Origin: JAWKWA01 sp041397765
Lineage (GTDB): Bacteria; Pseudomonadota; Alphaproteobacteria; Rhizobiales; Hyphomicrobiaceae
Assembly (NCBI GenBank): GCA_041397765.1
Contig: JAWKWA010000004.1
Coordinates: 1-64,000, forward strand
Direction of reading: 5' to 3'
DNA: 64,000 nucleotides
In this document: in pieces, positions 45,206 through 54,712 of the stretch
Layout: each line of letters opens with the position of its first letter
Position numbering within the stretch: the first letter of the stretch is position 1
Translations under genes and position numbers: made by a program
The notes under the pieces: model-generated
Seen by the model: the letters and a program-made list of their open reading frames with translations, nothing else
Database searches by the model: none
What the model was told of the DNA's origin: nothing

Positions 45206-47162
45206 ATGGCGAGCCGATTTCCGAACCTCTTCTCGCCCTTCGCCCTCAAGGGTCTGGAGATCAGGAACCGCATCTTCTCGACCGGCCACGACACCTATCT
45301 GCCCGAGGACGGCCTGCCGAGCGAAGCCTATATCGCCTATCAGCGGGCGCGGGCGAAGGGCGGCACCGGGCTCATCGTCGTCCAGGTGGTCGGCGTGCAC
45401 GAGACGGCGCGCTACACCAGCGACCTGATGATGGGGACGAGCGACGACTGCATCCCCCATTTCCGCCGGCTGATCGAGGCGGTGCACGCGCACGGCACGC
45501 GCGTCTTCATCCAGCTCTTCCATCCCGGCCGCGAGGTGCTCGGCCCGGCCCGAAGGCGTCGCACAGGCGGCCTATGCGCCCTCGCACCGCGCCATCCGAG
45601 CGCTTCCGCACCATCCCGCGCCGCTGTCGGGCGAGATCGCCGAGATCGTCGCCGGCTATGGCGCGGCCGCCCGGCGCATGGCCGAAGCGAGGCGCCGACG
45701 GGGTCGAGATCGTGGCGAGCCACGGCTACCTGCCGGCCCAGTTCATGAACCCGCGCGTCAACCGCCGCGACGACGCCTATGGCGGCAGCCTCGACAACCG
45801 CCTGCGGTTCACGCGCGATGCCGCCGCCGCCATCCGACGGGAGGTGCCGGCCGGCTTCATCGTCGGGCTCCGGTTCTCGGGCGACGAGCGGGAGGTCGAC
45901 GGGCTCGGCGAGGACGAGAGCCTGCAGATCGTGGGGCCCTCAAGGACGATGTCGACTATCTGAACGTCATCGCCGGCACCTCGGCGGCGGCGGGCGGTGC
46001 CATCCACATCGTGCCCTCGATGTTCACGCCCGCAGCTATCTGGCGCCCTTCGCGGCCAAGGTCAAGCAGGCGACCGGCGCACCGGTGCTGGTGGCCGGCC
46101 GGATCAATCAGCCGCACGAGGCCGAGCGCCGCATCCTCGCCGAGGGTGCGGCCGATCTGTGCGGCATGAACCGGGCGCTGATCTGCGACCCGCAGATGCC
46201 CGGCCAGAGGCGAGGCCGGCCGCACCGACGACATCCGCGCTGCATCGGCTGCAACCAGGCCTGCATCGGCCATTTCCAGCTCGGGCTCGCGATCTCCTGC
46301 ATCCAGCATCCCGAGACCGGCCGCGAGCTCGTCTATGGCGAGGTGGCGCGCGCGAGCACGCCGAAGCGGGTGATGGTGATCGGCGGCGGGCCGGCCGGCA
46401 TGAAGGCGGCGGCGGCGGCGACCGAGCGGGGCCATGATGTGACGCTTGTCGAGAAGCGCGTCGCGGCTCGGCGGCCAGGCGCTCCTCGCGCAACTGCTGC
46501 CGCCCGGCGCCGAATTCGGCGGCATCGTCACCAATCTCGCCCGCGAGGTCGAGTTGTCGGGCGCGAGGGTGCTGACCGGCACGGCAACCGATGGCGCCAT
46601 GATCGCGCGGGACAGGCCCGAGGTGGTGATCCTGGCGACCGGCAGCCGGCTGTCGCGCCCTGCCATCGAGGCCGAGCCCGATGCCGCGATCGTCCATGCG
46701 GCCGACATCCTCGCCGGCAGCGCCCGGACCGGCAAGCGCGTCGTCGTCTACGACTGGCTCGCCGACTGGACCGGTGCCGGCATCGCCGAGCGGCTGGCGG
46801 GCGAGGGCGCCCATGTCCGCCTTGCGGTCAACGGGCTCGGTGCCGCCTTCAACATCCAGAACTACATCCGCGACGAGTATGCCGCGAAGCTCCATGCCCT
46901 CGGCGTCGAGGTCCATCCCTATATGCGGCTCTACGGCTTCGACGGCGAAACCGCCTATTTCCTCCACACCGCCGCGCAGACGCCGGTCGAGATGGCGGAT
47001 GTCGACACGGTGGTGCTGGTCGCGCCCAACGAGCCGGAGGATGCTCTCGCGGCAGAGGTCCGCAGGCTCGGCATTCCCGTCCACCTCGTCGGCGATTGCC
47101 TCGCGCCACGCACCGCCGAGGAAGCCGTCTACGAAGGACTGAAGGCCGCCGCCGGTCTGTGA
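45206..47162 (+). pseudogene. NADH:flavin oxidoreductase with 4Fe-4S and FAD domains, broken by several frameshifts
   Basis: A fused flavoenzyme of the 2,4-dienoyl-CoA reductase / trimethylamine dehydrogenase type. Reading across frames gives an OYE-like FMN barrel (NLFSPFALKGLEIRNRIFS, DGVEIVASHGYLPAQFMNPR), the Fe-S motif CIGCNQACIGHFQLGLAISC, and a dinucleotide domain (VMVIGGGPAGMKAAAAATERG). The frame changes near 45545, 45692, 45935, 46032, twice around 46207-46244 and near 46465. No other stops interrupt it. Such enzymes demethylate or oxidise quaternary and tertiary amines. An RpiR regulator gene follows 124 bp on. Confidence 0.75.
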
Positions 47163-47232
47163 GGGGCGAAAGCACCGGCAGCCCACGGCCGGCGACATCG
47201 CGGCCGGCGATGCTGGCTGAGGGGCCGCATCC

Positions 47233-47258
47233 GGTTCATACTGCCACTTCGATGAACC
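47233..47258. promoter_or_regulatory. Inverted repeat upstream of the RpiR regulator gene
   Basis: GGTTCAT (47233-47239) and ATGAACC (47252-47258) are perfect inverted copies 12 bp apart, 28 bp before the regulator start. A self-regulatory operator is possible. Confidence 0.35.
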
Positions 47259-47286
47259 AGATGTTTCGCGCGCGAGCCCCGTCCCG

Positions 47287-48186
47287 ATGTCCGACAAGGC
47301 CAAGCCTGCCACCGACCTGCGGGATCTGCTCGACCGGGTGACGCGCAATTTCCAGGACCTGCCGCCCCAGCTCCAGGCCGCCGCGCGCCACATCCTCGAT
47401 GCGCCCCAGGATGTCGCCATCAAGTCGATGCGGGGCCTCGCCGCCGATGCCGGCGTGCCGCCCTCGACCATGGTGCGGCTCGCACGTGCGTCCGGCTATG
47501 CGGGCTTCGAGGAGTTCCGCGCCGTCTTCCAGAACGCGATCCGCACCGCCGGAACCGATCTGGTCTCGCGGGCGGAATGGCTGCAAACGCTGCCCGAGGG
47601 CGGCCGCTCCAGCCAGGTTCTGGCCGGCATGGCGGGCGCGATCCTCGCCAACATCGAGACGGCGTTCCGCGGCAACGAATTGCAGAGCCTGACGGCGGCG
47701 GCCGATGCGCTGCGCGGAGCGAGACGGCTCGTCGTGGTCGGCGTCGGCGGCATGCATGCGATCGCGGCCTATCTCGCCTATGTGGCGCGGATGGCGCTCG
47801 CCGATGTCAGGCTCGCCGAGCCCGCCATGGCGACGATGATCGACGAACTCGCCGAGATCGGCCGGGGCGATGCGGTCGTGCTGCTGTCGGTCGCGCCCTA
47901 CGCCTCTGAAAGCGTGCGCACGGCGGAGTTCGTGGCGCGGCGCGGCGCCAGCCTCGTCATCGTCACCGACAGCCGGACGAGCCCGGTCGCGCCCTACGCG
48001 TCGGTGATGCTGATCGTGCCGACCGCGACGCCGCAGTTCTTTCCCTCACAGGCGGCGATGATCGGCCTCATCGAGACGGTGATCGCGCTCGTCGTCTCGC
48101 ATGGCGACCGGCACGTGCTGGAGCGCATCGAGCGGGTCGACCGGCTGCGCCGCGACGAGGGCATCTACTGGCGGCGGAAGGGTTGA
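47287..48186 (+). CDS. RpiR/MurR-family transcriptional regulator
   Basis: A 299-residue regulator. The N-terminal helix-turn-helix has AADAGVPPSTMVRLARASGYAGFEEF (residues 52-77), typical of RpiR. The C-terminal SIS domain starts around 145 (RLVVVGVGGMHAIAAYLAY) and would bind a sugar phosphate or related ligand. RpiR members control sugar or amino-sugar catabolism and, in alphaproteobacteria, also other catabolic genes. It lies downstream of the broken FMN oxidoreductase and may control it. Confidence 0.88.
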   Translation: MSDKAKPATDLRDLLDRVTRNFQDLPPQLQAAARHILDAPQDVAIKSMRGLAADAGVPPSTMVRLARASGYAGFEEFRAVFQNAIRTAGTDLVSRAEWLQTLPEGGRSSQVLAGMAGAILANIETAFRGNELQSLTAAADALRGARRLVVVGVGGMHAIAAYLAYVARMALADVRLAEPAMATMIDELAEIGRGDAVVLLSVAPYASESVRTAEFVARRGASLVIVTDSRTSPVAPYASVMLIVPTATPQFFPSQAAMIGLIETVIALVVSHGDRHVLERIERVDRLRRDEGIYWRRKG

Positions 48187-48230
48187 GCATCGTGCGCGCC
48201 CCTCCCCGGCCGTCTGCGCGGGCTGGCTGA

Positions 48231-50681
48231 TCAGGCGCGCCTAAGCCCGGCCGTCGTCGCGTTGCCGGCACCGGCTGCGAGCCGGGCGAGGGCGCCCTCG
48301 ACGGCCTCGGCGACGATCCGGCCGGCGAGAGCCGAGCCGGCGTGGTTGAGGTGCACGCCATCCTGAAGCACGACGTTCTCGACGCCGGCCTCCCAGAGCG
48401 GCGTGAAGAGATCGGTGACGGGCACGCCGAGCTCGGCCATCACCTCGACGATCGCCTGATTGTATGCGCGGATGGTGTCGTTCTGCCGCCAGATGCGGCG
48501 CGGCTTGTCGGTGCCGGGGCGGACGCGGTGCCACGCCTCCTCGACCGGCGTGTTGAGGGCGAACATGACCTCGCGGGCGCCGGCGCGGCGGATGGTCTCG
48601 ATCATCCAGCGCAGGTTCTCGCGATAGACCGGCAACGGGTTGTAGGTCGGCGGCACGGCGTCGCTGCGAAGATTGGTGACGAGATCGTGCAGGCCGGCAT
48701 TGATGTGGACGATGTCGGGGCGCGGTGCCAGCCAGCCCTCGAGGCTGATGCGGTGGCTGCTGGTGCCGCCGCAATTGCGCGGCACGTGGAAGAGCGACAC
48801 CTGGCCGAGGAGACGGCGATAGGCGTGGATGCCGTAGCCGGTCGAGTCGGCGATACGCATACGGATCGAATCGCCGATGATCATGGCCCGCGGCAGATCG
48901 GGCCGATCATTGGCATGAAGCCAGCTCACGATGTCGCGCTGGCGATAGATCTGGAACTCGTTGCGGCCGCCGAGCACGCCGAAACCGCCGCCGCGACCGT
49001 CCGACCCCTCGTCCTCGTCGGCCCGCCCCTCGGTGAAGTCGAGGCTGGCATAGGCGCTCTCGGCATCGGCGCCGATCAGGCGGACCACCGAGCGATCGGA
49101 GTAGGTGACGAGCAGTTCCTTGGGGAAACTGTCCTGGGCGGGAGGAAGGGGCGCGAGCCGCGGCACGGGCGCGGGCGGGCGAGCGGCGAGCCCTTCGATC
49201 GCGCGGGCGAACGCCCCGGCCACATGCTCGCGGTAGAGCCGGCGCTCGTTCGGTGCCTTCTGGCCTTTTGCCGCGGCGGCGAGGTCGGCGACATGCCGGT
49301 CCGCGTCCTCCGCGAACCGGCCGAGATCGAGCAGATCGTGGCCGTAAAGGCCGGCCAGTCGTGCCGCCTCTGCCAGATAGGGCGCCGCGACCCGGGCGGA
49401 ATAGACGAAGCGCTCGTCCTCGCTCTCGCCCTGCGGCATCGGCATGGCGAACAGAACCTTCATGCGGGCCGCCGCCATGCGGCGGAAGAGCCAGTCGAGG
49501 CGATAGCTGAACTCGTCGAGATCGATGCGCGGCCGGCTCTCGCCGCGATCGACGAGAGAGTCACGGAAACCGGTGCCGAGCACGATGGCGGCGGCGTCGA
49601 GGCCGAGGATCGCGTCGATGTGGCGGCAGGCCTGGCGGGTGTTGCCGAGCGACCAGGGCAGGAGGGCAAGGTTGACCGGGATGTCGGGGGCGGAGGTCAG
49701 ATCCTTGAGGCGCAAGGCACGGCCGGCGCCGAGCATGATGCGGTCGCGAGGCAGCAGCACGTTCGGCCGGCCGGATAGGGCCCGGGCGGCGAGGTGGCCG
49801 GCAAGGTCGCCGTCGCGTCCGGGTTCCGCTCCCCCGTCAGCATCCGGGTTGGCGGCATCGGCCGCCAGAAGGGCGCGCGGATCGATCGGCTCGGTGCTGG
49901 CGCGATCGGCATCGAGATAGGCGAGACGACGGGCGAAATGCTCGTCGTGGCCGACCCGGTAGCCGTCGATGCGGTCGTCGAAGCGGATCTGCAGAGACAG
50001 CGGCACGGGCGTTGGCGGCGACAGGACCGCCGCGCCGCCGGCCTTGCCGGTCTTGACGAAATAGAGCACCAGATGCGCCGGCGTGCTGAAGTCGTGCACC
50101 TCGCCATAGTGCCCGGCCGCGATCTCGAAGATGTCGCGCGACCAGTTGCGGCAGGTCGTCAGGTTCCAGTGCTGGAAGAACTGACGGTTGATCATGACGA
50201 AATAGCCGCCACCGGGCCGGACATAGGCGGCGGTATCGGCCATCACGCGCTCGTAGCTCGCCTCGTCCTCGATGAAGGTGAGGCCGCCCTTGTTGATGAC
50301 AAGATCGGTGCGGCCCAGATAGCGGGCGGCTGCCTCGGGATGGGCGAGGAAGCCCTGATAGGTGTCGTAGACCCACATCACCGCCGGATTTCGCTGCTCG
50401 GATTGGGCGATGGCGATGCGGGAGAGGTCGATGCCGACGAAGCCTTCGGGCGAGATGGCGGGATCGGCGGCGCGCGAGAGCGAAAAGACGTGGTCGAGCA
50501 CCTGGCCCTGGCCGCAGCCGATGTCGAAGCAGCTTCCGACCGGCCGGTCGGCGAAGAAGCGGGAGACCACACGGGCGAGCGCGGCGAAGGTGTGGCCGTG
50601 CTGGAAGCGATCGAGATCGGTCGAATAGGAGCTGTCGTAGCCGCTGGACGATTCGAGGCCGGCATTCTCATAGAACAGCAT
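48231..50681 (-). CDS. Fusion: SAM methyltransferase plus two SGNH-hydrolase-like domains
   Basis: An 816-residue protein of unusual build. Residues 1-215 are a class I methyltransferase: FDIGCGQGQ (52-60, SAM site), then FVGIDLSRIAIAQSE. Residues about 305-500 look like an SGNH/GDSL domain without its catalytic residues (RIMLGAGRALR, AIVLGTGFRDSL, no GDS or DxxH). Residues 595-800 are a complete SGNH domain: GDSI (603-606), NCGG, NAGLHD (661-666) and the DxxH triad end in DGVHLN (774-779). SGNH enzymes are esterases or O-acetyl hydrolases, so carbohydrate modification is plausible. The start at 50681 has GGGGGA upstream. Confidence 0.8.
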   Translation of the reverse strand: MLFYENAGLESSSGYDSSYSTDLDRFQHGHTFAALARVVSRFFADRPVGSCFDIGCGQGQVLDHVFSLSRAADPAISPEGFVGIDLSRIAIAQSEQRNPAVMWVYDTYQGFLAHPEAAARYLGRTDLVINKGGLTFIEDEASYERVMADTAAYVRPGGGYFVMINRQFFQHWNLTTCRNWSRDIFEIAAGHYGEVHDFSTPAHLVLYFVKTGKAGGAAVLSPPTPVPLSLQIRFDDRIDGYRVGHDEHFARRLAYLDADRASTEPIDPRALLAADAANPDADGGAEPGRDGDLAGHLAARALSGRPNVLLPRDRIMLGAGRALRLKDLTSAPDIPVNLALLPWSLGNTRQACRHIDAILGLDAAAIVLGTGFRDSLVDRGESRPRIDLDEFSYRLDWLFRRMAAARMKVLFAMPMPQGESEDERFVYSARVAAPYLAEAARLAGLYGHDLLDLGRFAEDADRHVADLAAAAKGQKAPNERRLYREHVAGAFARAIEGLAARPPAPVPRLAPLPPAQDSFPKELLVTYSDRSVVRLIGADAESAYASLDFTEGRADEDEGSDGRGGGFGVLGGRNEFQIYRQRDIVSWLHANDRPDLPRAMIIGDSIRMRIADSTGYGIHAYRRLLGQVSLFHVPRNCGGTSSHRISLEGWLAPRPDIVHINAGLHDLVTNLRSDAVPPTYNPLPVYRENLRWMIETIRRAGAREVMFALNTPVEEAWHRVRPGTDKPRRIWRQNDTIRAYNQAIVEVMAELGVPVTDLFTPLWEAGVENVVLQDGVHLNHAGSALAGRIVAEAVEGALARLAAGAGNATTAGLRRA

Positions 50682-51139
50682 GGCAATCCCCCAGCCTCTG
50701 CGGCCGACTGCGGCCGGCCCGCCGAGCAATGCGGCGATCGAAGCGGGCATAGCGGCGAGGCGGCGGCGGCGACAAGCGGGGGCGGATCGCGCGGATGCGC
50801 TTTTCAACACATCGACGCGCGCCATCAACAGGGATCGCATCGGCCGGCGGCAGCAGGCAGGATAGTGCTCGCGTGCCGCACGGCGCGACCGGACGGGGCG
50901 GTCGCGCCGATCAGCCGCCACCCGTCGCCGCGCCGCCGAGAGGTGGCGACTGGCATTCCGCGTGACGGGGGATGCCGCGGACTTGGCGTGGCGAGACGCG
51001 CCTGCCTGTCCAGGCGAGAGGTCCCAAACGGCAGGAAGGGCCGCCGGGATCCGGCAGCCCTTCCTCCATCCTCACGCTCACCGGCGAGGAGCGCCCCTCT
51101 TAGAGCGGCACCAGTCGACGGCGGCGGCGTCGATTGCCG
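50682..51139. other. Intergenic region between methyltransferase fusion and TPR gene
   Basis: About 460 bp, upstream of the fusion gene and downstream of the TPR gene. It holds the possible TPR terminator at 51033-51065 and the fusion gene's promoter region. No gene is seen. Confidence 0.4.
51033..51065 (-). terminator. Hairpin after the TPR gene, possible terminator
   Basis: AGGAAGGGCCGCC (51033-51045) and GGCAGCCCTTCCT (51053-51065) form a 13-bp stem with one mismatch and a 7-base loop, 75 bp after the TPR gene stop. The following minus-strand tract is only weakly T-rich. Confidence 0.45.
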
Positions 51140-53293
51140 TCACTCGGCCTTCTGCTCGGTGGAGGCATCGGAGCCGCCATTGTCGGTCACCTTCGGCTCT
51201 TCGCCGGGCAGGCCCGATTTCAGCTTGGCCTCGATGCGGGCCTTGTCCTCGGGCTCGGGCTTCAGCGTCAGCGCCTGGGCCCACTGGTAGCGGGCCTCGA
51301 CGCGGCGGCCGACCTGCCAATAGGCATCACCCAGATGATCGTTGATGACCGGATCGTCGGGCCGCAGCTCGACGGCCTTCTCCAACTCGCGGGCGGCGTC
51401 CTCGTAGCGCTTCAGCCGGTAATAGGCCCAGCCGAGGCTGTCGACGAAATAGCCGTCGTCGGGCTTCAACTGCACGGCCTTGCGGATGAGCTCGAGCCCA
51501 CGGTCGAGATTCTCGCCCTGGTCGACCCAGGAATAGCCGAGATAGTTGAGCAGGGCTGCCTGGTCGCCGTCGAGCTCGAGCGCCTTCAGGAAATCCGCCT
51601 CGGCCTCCTTCCAGCGCTTCAGGCGCTCCAGGCAGACGCCGCGCGAGTAGAACAGGCTCCAGCTCTCCTTGGTCGGATGCGGGACGAGCCCGATCGCCTC
51701 GGCGTAGTAGGGCACCGCCTCGTCGAACTTCTGGCGCCCCCTCATGATGTTGCCGAGCGCGGTCAGCACCTGGATGCGGGCGGAGACCTCGGGCGCGCGG
51801 CGGCTCTCGATCTCGGCGGCGATCCGGCGCTCGGCCAGCGCCTCGCGGGTACGCGGGCCGAATACGCCATTGGCGGGAATGCCGGCGGCGGTCTGGAGAT
51901 CGGTGACGGCCTTGCTGGTCGAAGGCCCATAGGCGCCGTCGCTGACGCCGACATCGTAGCCGATCGCCTTCAGGTGATCCTGCAGCGCGCGCACGTCGTC
52001 GCCGCGGCTGCCCGAACGCATGGCCGGCAGCGCATCGAGGCTCTGCCGCAATGCGGTCGTGTCGACGGTGGCGACATCGGCGACCCGGGTCTCGGGCCGG
52101 TCGAGCAGGCCGACCAGCACCGCGCGGGCCTCGTCGACACGGTCGAGCACGTTGAGGTTGAGCGACTTGCGGATGACGGCGTTGAAGGCCATCGGCGAGC
52201 CGGCGGGAATGCGGTCATAGGTCCTGACCGCCTGCTCGTACTGGCGGGTCTGCTCCTGGACGTTGGCGAGGGCGGCGAGCGCCAGCGGGAACTCGGGCTT
52301 CAGATAGAGCGCGAGCTGGAGATAGATGGTGCCGATATCGACGCCACCGTCGCTCGCCAGCGCCTCGCCGAGGCCATAGAGCACCTCGGCGAGCCCGTCA
52401 TTGGCGCTCGTCACCTCGAAACCGACCGGCCGACCGGCATCGAGGTCGCGCTGCAAGGCCTCGGCGAGCGGGTGGGGCGTCGGATCGACCGCGAGATGGC
52501 GGCCGATGATGGTGCGCGCACCGGCCACATCGCCGGTCGCGGCCAGATGGCTCGCATAGCCGAGCGCGGTCGAGAGGGTGCGCGGCTCGTTGTCGAAGAG
52601 TTCCTTGAAGGCGGCACCGGCGGTCGCCGGATCGCCCGACACGTCGGCGATCAGGGCGCGGTGATAGATGCGGAAGTAGCGGGCCCATTCGGCGGCCTTC
52701 AGCGTCTCCAGCGCCTCGATGCCGAGCTTGCCATTGCCCTCGGCGGTCATCACCCAGGCGCGGGCGAGGGTCGCCGTCAGCTCGCCGATCGGGCCGACAC
52801 CGGCCTCCTTGAACTGGCTGTCGGCTTCCTGGAACCGGCCCTCCTTGAAGGCTTTCACGCCGAGGAAGACGCGGGCGAGGCGGTTGTTCGATTCGACCTC
52901 GACGACCTTGGATGCGAATGTGCTCGCCCGCTCCCAATTGCCGGCCTGCGCCTCGGCGAGGAAGGCCTGGCGGAGAATGATCTCGTTGTCGGGCTCGCGC
53001 TCGAGCGCCTGATGGAAGAGCTCGGATGCCGCATCGACGTCGCGCTCGTCCTGGGCGATGCGGGCCGCCAGATAGGAGCCAAGGAGCGACGTGCTGACGA
53101 CCGGGCCGGGTTCGACCTTGGCCGGGGTCTCGGCGGCGGCGGCAGCCTGCTCGTCCTGGGCGAGGGCAGCGGTCGCGCCGGCGGCGGCGCCGAACACGGC
53201 CATAGCCGCGGCGGCGACATGGCCGATTGCACGGCGACGCCGGTCACAGGGGCGGCGGCAGGCGTCAGGGACACGTCTCTCTTCGTTCGCCAA
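51140..53293 (-). CDS. Secreted TPR protein with an inserted peptidoglycan-binding domain
   Basis: A 717-residue exported protein. A signal-peptide-like start (Arg-rich tip, then hydrophobic stretch, likely cleavage after ALA near 45) precedes many TPR units (about 70-410 and 500-680; for example LLNYLGYSWVDQGENLDRGL). Between the two TPR arrays (residues 426-488, bases 51830-52018) lies a PG_binding_1 domain: GSRGDDVRALQDHLKAIGYD ... DGAYGPSTSKAV. It is probably a periplasmic scaffold. The start is a TTG at 53293 with GAGG upstream; the first downstream ATG would remove the basic tip of the signal peptide. Confidence 0.75.
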   Translation of the reverse strand: MANEERRVPDACRRPCDRRRRAIGHVAAAAMAVFGAAAGATAALAQDEQAAAAAETPAKVEPGPVVSTSLLGSYLAARIAQDERDVDAASELFHQALEREPDNEIILRQAFLAEAQAGNWERASTFASKVVEVESNNRLARVFLGVKAFKEGRFQEADSQFKEAGVGPIGELTATLARAWVMTAEGNGKLGIEALETLKAAEWARYFRIYHRALIADVSGDPATAGAAFKELFDNEPRTLSTALGYASHLAATGDVAGARTIIGRHLAVDPTPHPLAEALQRDLDAGRPVGFEVTSANDGLAEVLYGLGEALASDGGVDIGTIYLQLALYLKPEFPLALAALANVQEQTRQYEQAVRTYDRIPAGSPMAFNAVIRKSLNLNVLDRVDEARAVLVGLLDRPETRVADVATVDTTALRQSLDALPAMRSGSRGDDVRALQDHLKAIGYDVGVSDGAYGPSTSKAVTDLQTAAGIPANGVFGPRTREALAERRIAAEIESRRAPEVSARIQVLTALGNIMRGRQKFDEAVPYYAEAIGLVPHPTKESWSLFYSRGVCLERLKRWKEAEADFLKALELDGDQAALLNYLGYSWVDQGENLDRGLELIRKAVQLKPDDGYFVDSLGWAYYRLKRYEDAARELEKAVELRPDDPVINDHLGDAYWQVGRRVEARYQWAQALTLKPEPEDKARIEAKLKSGLPGEEPKVTDNGGSDASTEQKAE

Positions 53294-53611
53294 TTGCGAA
53301 TCCTCGATTGTGGCCGAGGGCCGGGTATGCCTCGGGGGAAATTAGCGCTTTCGTCGAAAGCCGCAAGCTTTGCCGCGTATCGACGCCCATCGCTCCCGTT
53401 GAAAGGCGCGGCCCGGATCTGCACGCGGTGCACTGGACGCCGGCTGAACGCCTGTTTAGTGTTTCGACCGCGCGACCGACCGGCCGCCCGATGCGGAGGG
53501 CGCGAGCCGGCCGGGCGCATCGGTTTCGCACCGCCGGGCACGTCTCTGTTCCTCGACCGTTCTCGGCGCCCGGCAGCCTCGTTCGCCCGCCCCCTTCCCC
53601 TGGAGACCCGA
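53294..53611. other. Divergent promoter region between TPR and HDAH-like genes
   Basis: About 320 bp shared by two divergent genes. It contains a palindrome, GCTTTCG-T-CGAAAGC (53347-53361), which could be an operator for either side. No gene is seen. Confidence 0.45.
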
Positions 53612-54712
53612 ATGGCGCAACAGGAACGCCTCGCCATCTTCTGGCACGACGACGTCCTCCTCCACGATCAGGGCGAAGGTGTGTTCGATGCGCCGCCGAG
53701 CCCGCTGATCGTCGAGCCGAGCCCGCATCCGGAGGGGCCGAGCCGGGTCCGCAACATGAAGCGGGCGCTGGAGAAGGGCGGGCATGCGGGGCTGTTCGAC
53801 TGGCAGGCCGGGCGGCATGTGAAGGACGAGGAGATCCTGACCGTCCATACGGCCGCCCATCTCGCCGACCTCAAGGCCGCCGAGGCGGTGGGGACCCGCG
53901 ACTATTCGCGTACCACTCGCTTCGCGCCCGGCTCGATGCCGGCGATCCGGGCCGCTGCGGGCACCGCCCTCGAAGCGGTCGCGGCGATCCTCGCGGGGCG
54001 GACGAAGAAGGCCTATGCGCTCGTCCGTCCGCCCGGCCACCACGCCCAGACCGAAATGGTCGACGGCTACTGCTTCCTCAACAATGCCGCGCTCGCCGTC
54101 GAGGCGGCGCGCCGCGCCGGCATGGCGCGCGTCGCCGTGCTCGACTGGGACGTGCATCACGGCAACGGCACGCAGGAGATCTTCTACGGTCGCGACGACG
54201 TGCTGACGATCTCGCTCCACATGCACCACGGCGCCTGGGGGCCGAGCCATCCCCAGACCGGCTTTCCCGACGAGAAGGGCGCGGGCGCGGGCCTCGGCCG
54301 CAATCTCAACATCGACCTGCCCTGCGGGGTCGGCGACGAGGGCTACCGCCTCGCGATCGAGGAGATCGCAGGGCCCGCCATCGCCCGCTTCAAGCCCGAC
54401 CTCCTCGTCGTGGCGAACGGCCAGGATGCCGGCCAGTTCGACCCCAACGGGCGGCAGCTCGTCTCCGCGCCCGGCTTCCATCGCCTCGCACTGATGGCGC
54501 GCGATATCGCGGCGGACCTGTGCGAGGGCCGGCTGCTCGCCGTCCAGGAGGGCGGCTATAACCCGACGCATGCCGCGCTCTGTGCCCTCGCCACGGCCGA
54601 GGGTTTCATCGGCCAGACGATGTCGACACCCGACCCGATCAGCTTCATGCCGGAGGATGTCGATCGCTCGACAGACGCCGTCCGGCGCCTGAAGCGGGAG
54701 CTGCTTGGATGA
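53612..54712 (+). CDS. HDAH-like class II histone-deacetylase-family amidohydrolase
   Basis: A 366-residue zinc deacetylase. RPPGHHA gives the His pair (143-144), DWDVHHG the zinc ligands Asp180 and His182, GQDAG the third ligand Asp272, and EGGY the catalytic Tyr316. This spacing is very close to the bacterial HDAH enzyme and distinct from acetoin-type AcuC. Likely substrates are N-acetylated polyamines or other acyl amides, not histones. First gene of a same-strand block: its stop overlaps the next start by ATGA. GGAG precedes the ATG at 53612. Confidence 0.88.
   Translation: MAQQERLAIFWHDDVLLHDQGEGVFDAPPSPLIVEPSPHPEGPSRVRNMKRALEKGGHAGLFDWQAGRHVKDEEILTVHTAAHLADLKAAEAVGTRDYSRTTRFAPGSMPAIRAAAGTALEAVAAILAGRTKKAYALVRPPGHHAQTEMVDGYCFLNNAALAVEAARRAGMARVAVLDWDVHHGNGTQEIFYGRDDVLTISLHMHHGAWGPSHPQTGFPDEKGAGAGLGRNLNIDLPCGVGDEGYRLAIEEIAGPAIARFKPDLLVVANGQDAGQFDPNGRQLVSAPGFHRLALMARDIAADLCEGRLLAVQEGGYNPTHAALCALATAEGFIGQTMSTPDPISFMPEDVDRSTDAVRRLKRELLG

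Noticed and set aside
43049..45523. Long minus-strand open frame under the DivJ-like kinase
   Set aside because: Shadow of the kinase; no motif.
51134..53600. Long plus-strand open frame running into the HDAH-like gene
   Set aside because: It lies antisense to the TPR gene and has no recognisable content before the HDAH-like start at 53612, which has its own ribosome-binding site.
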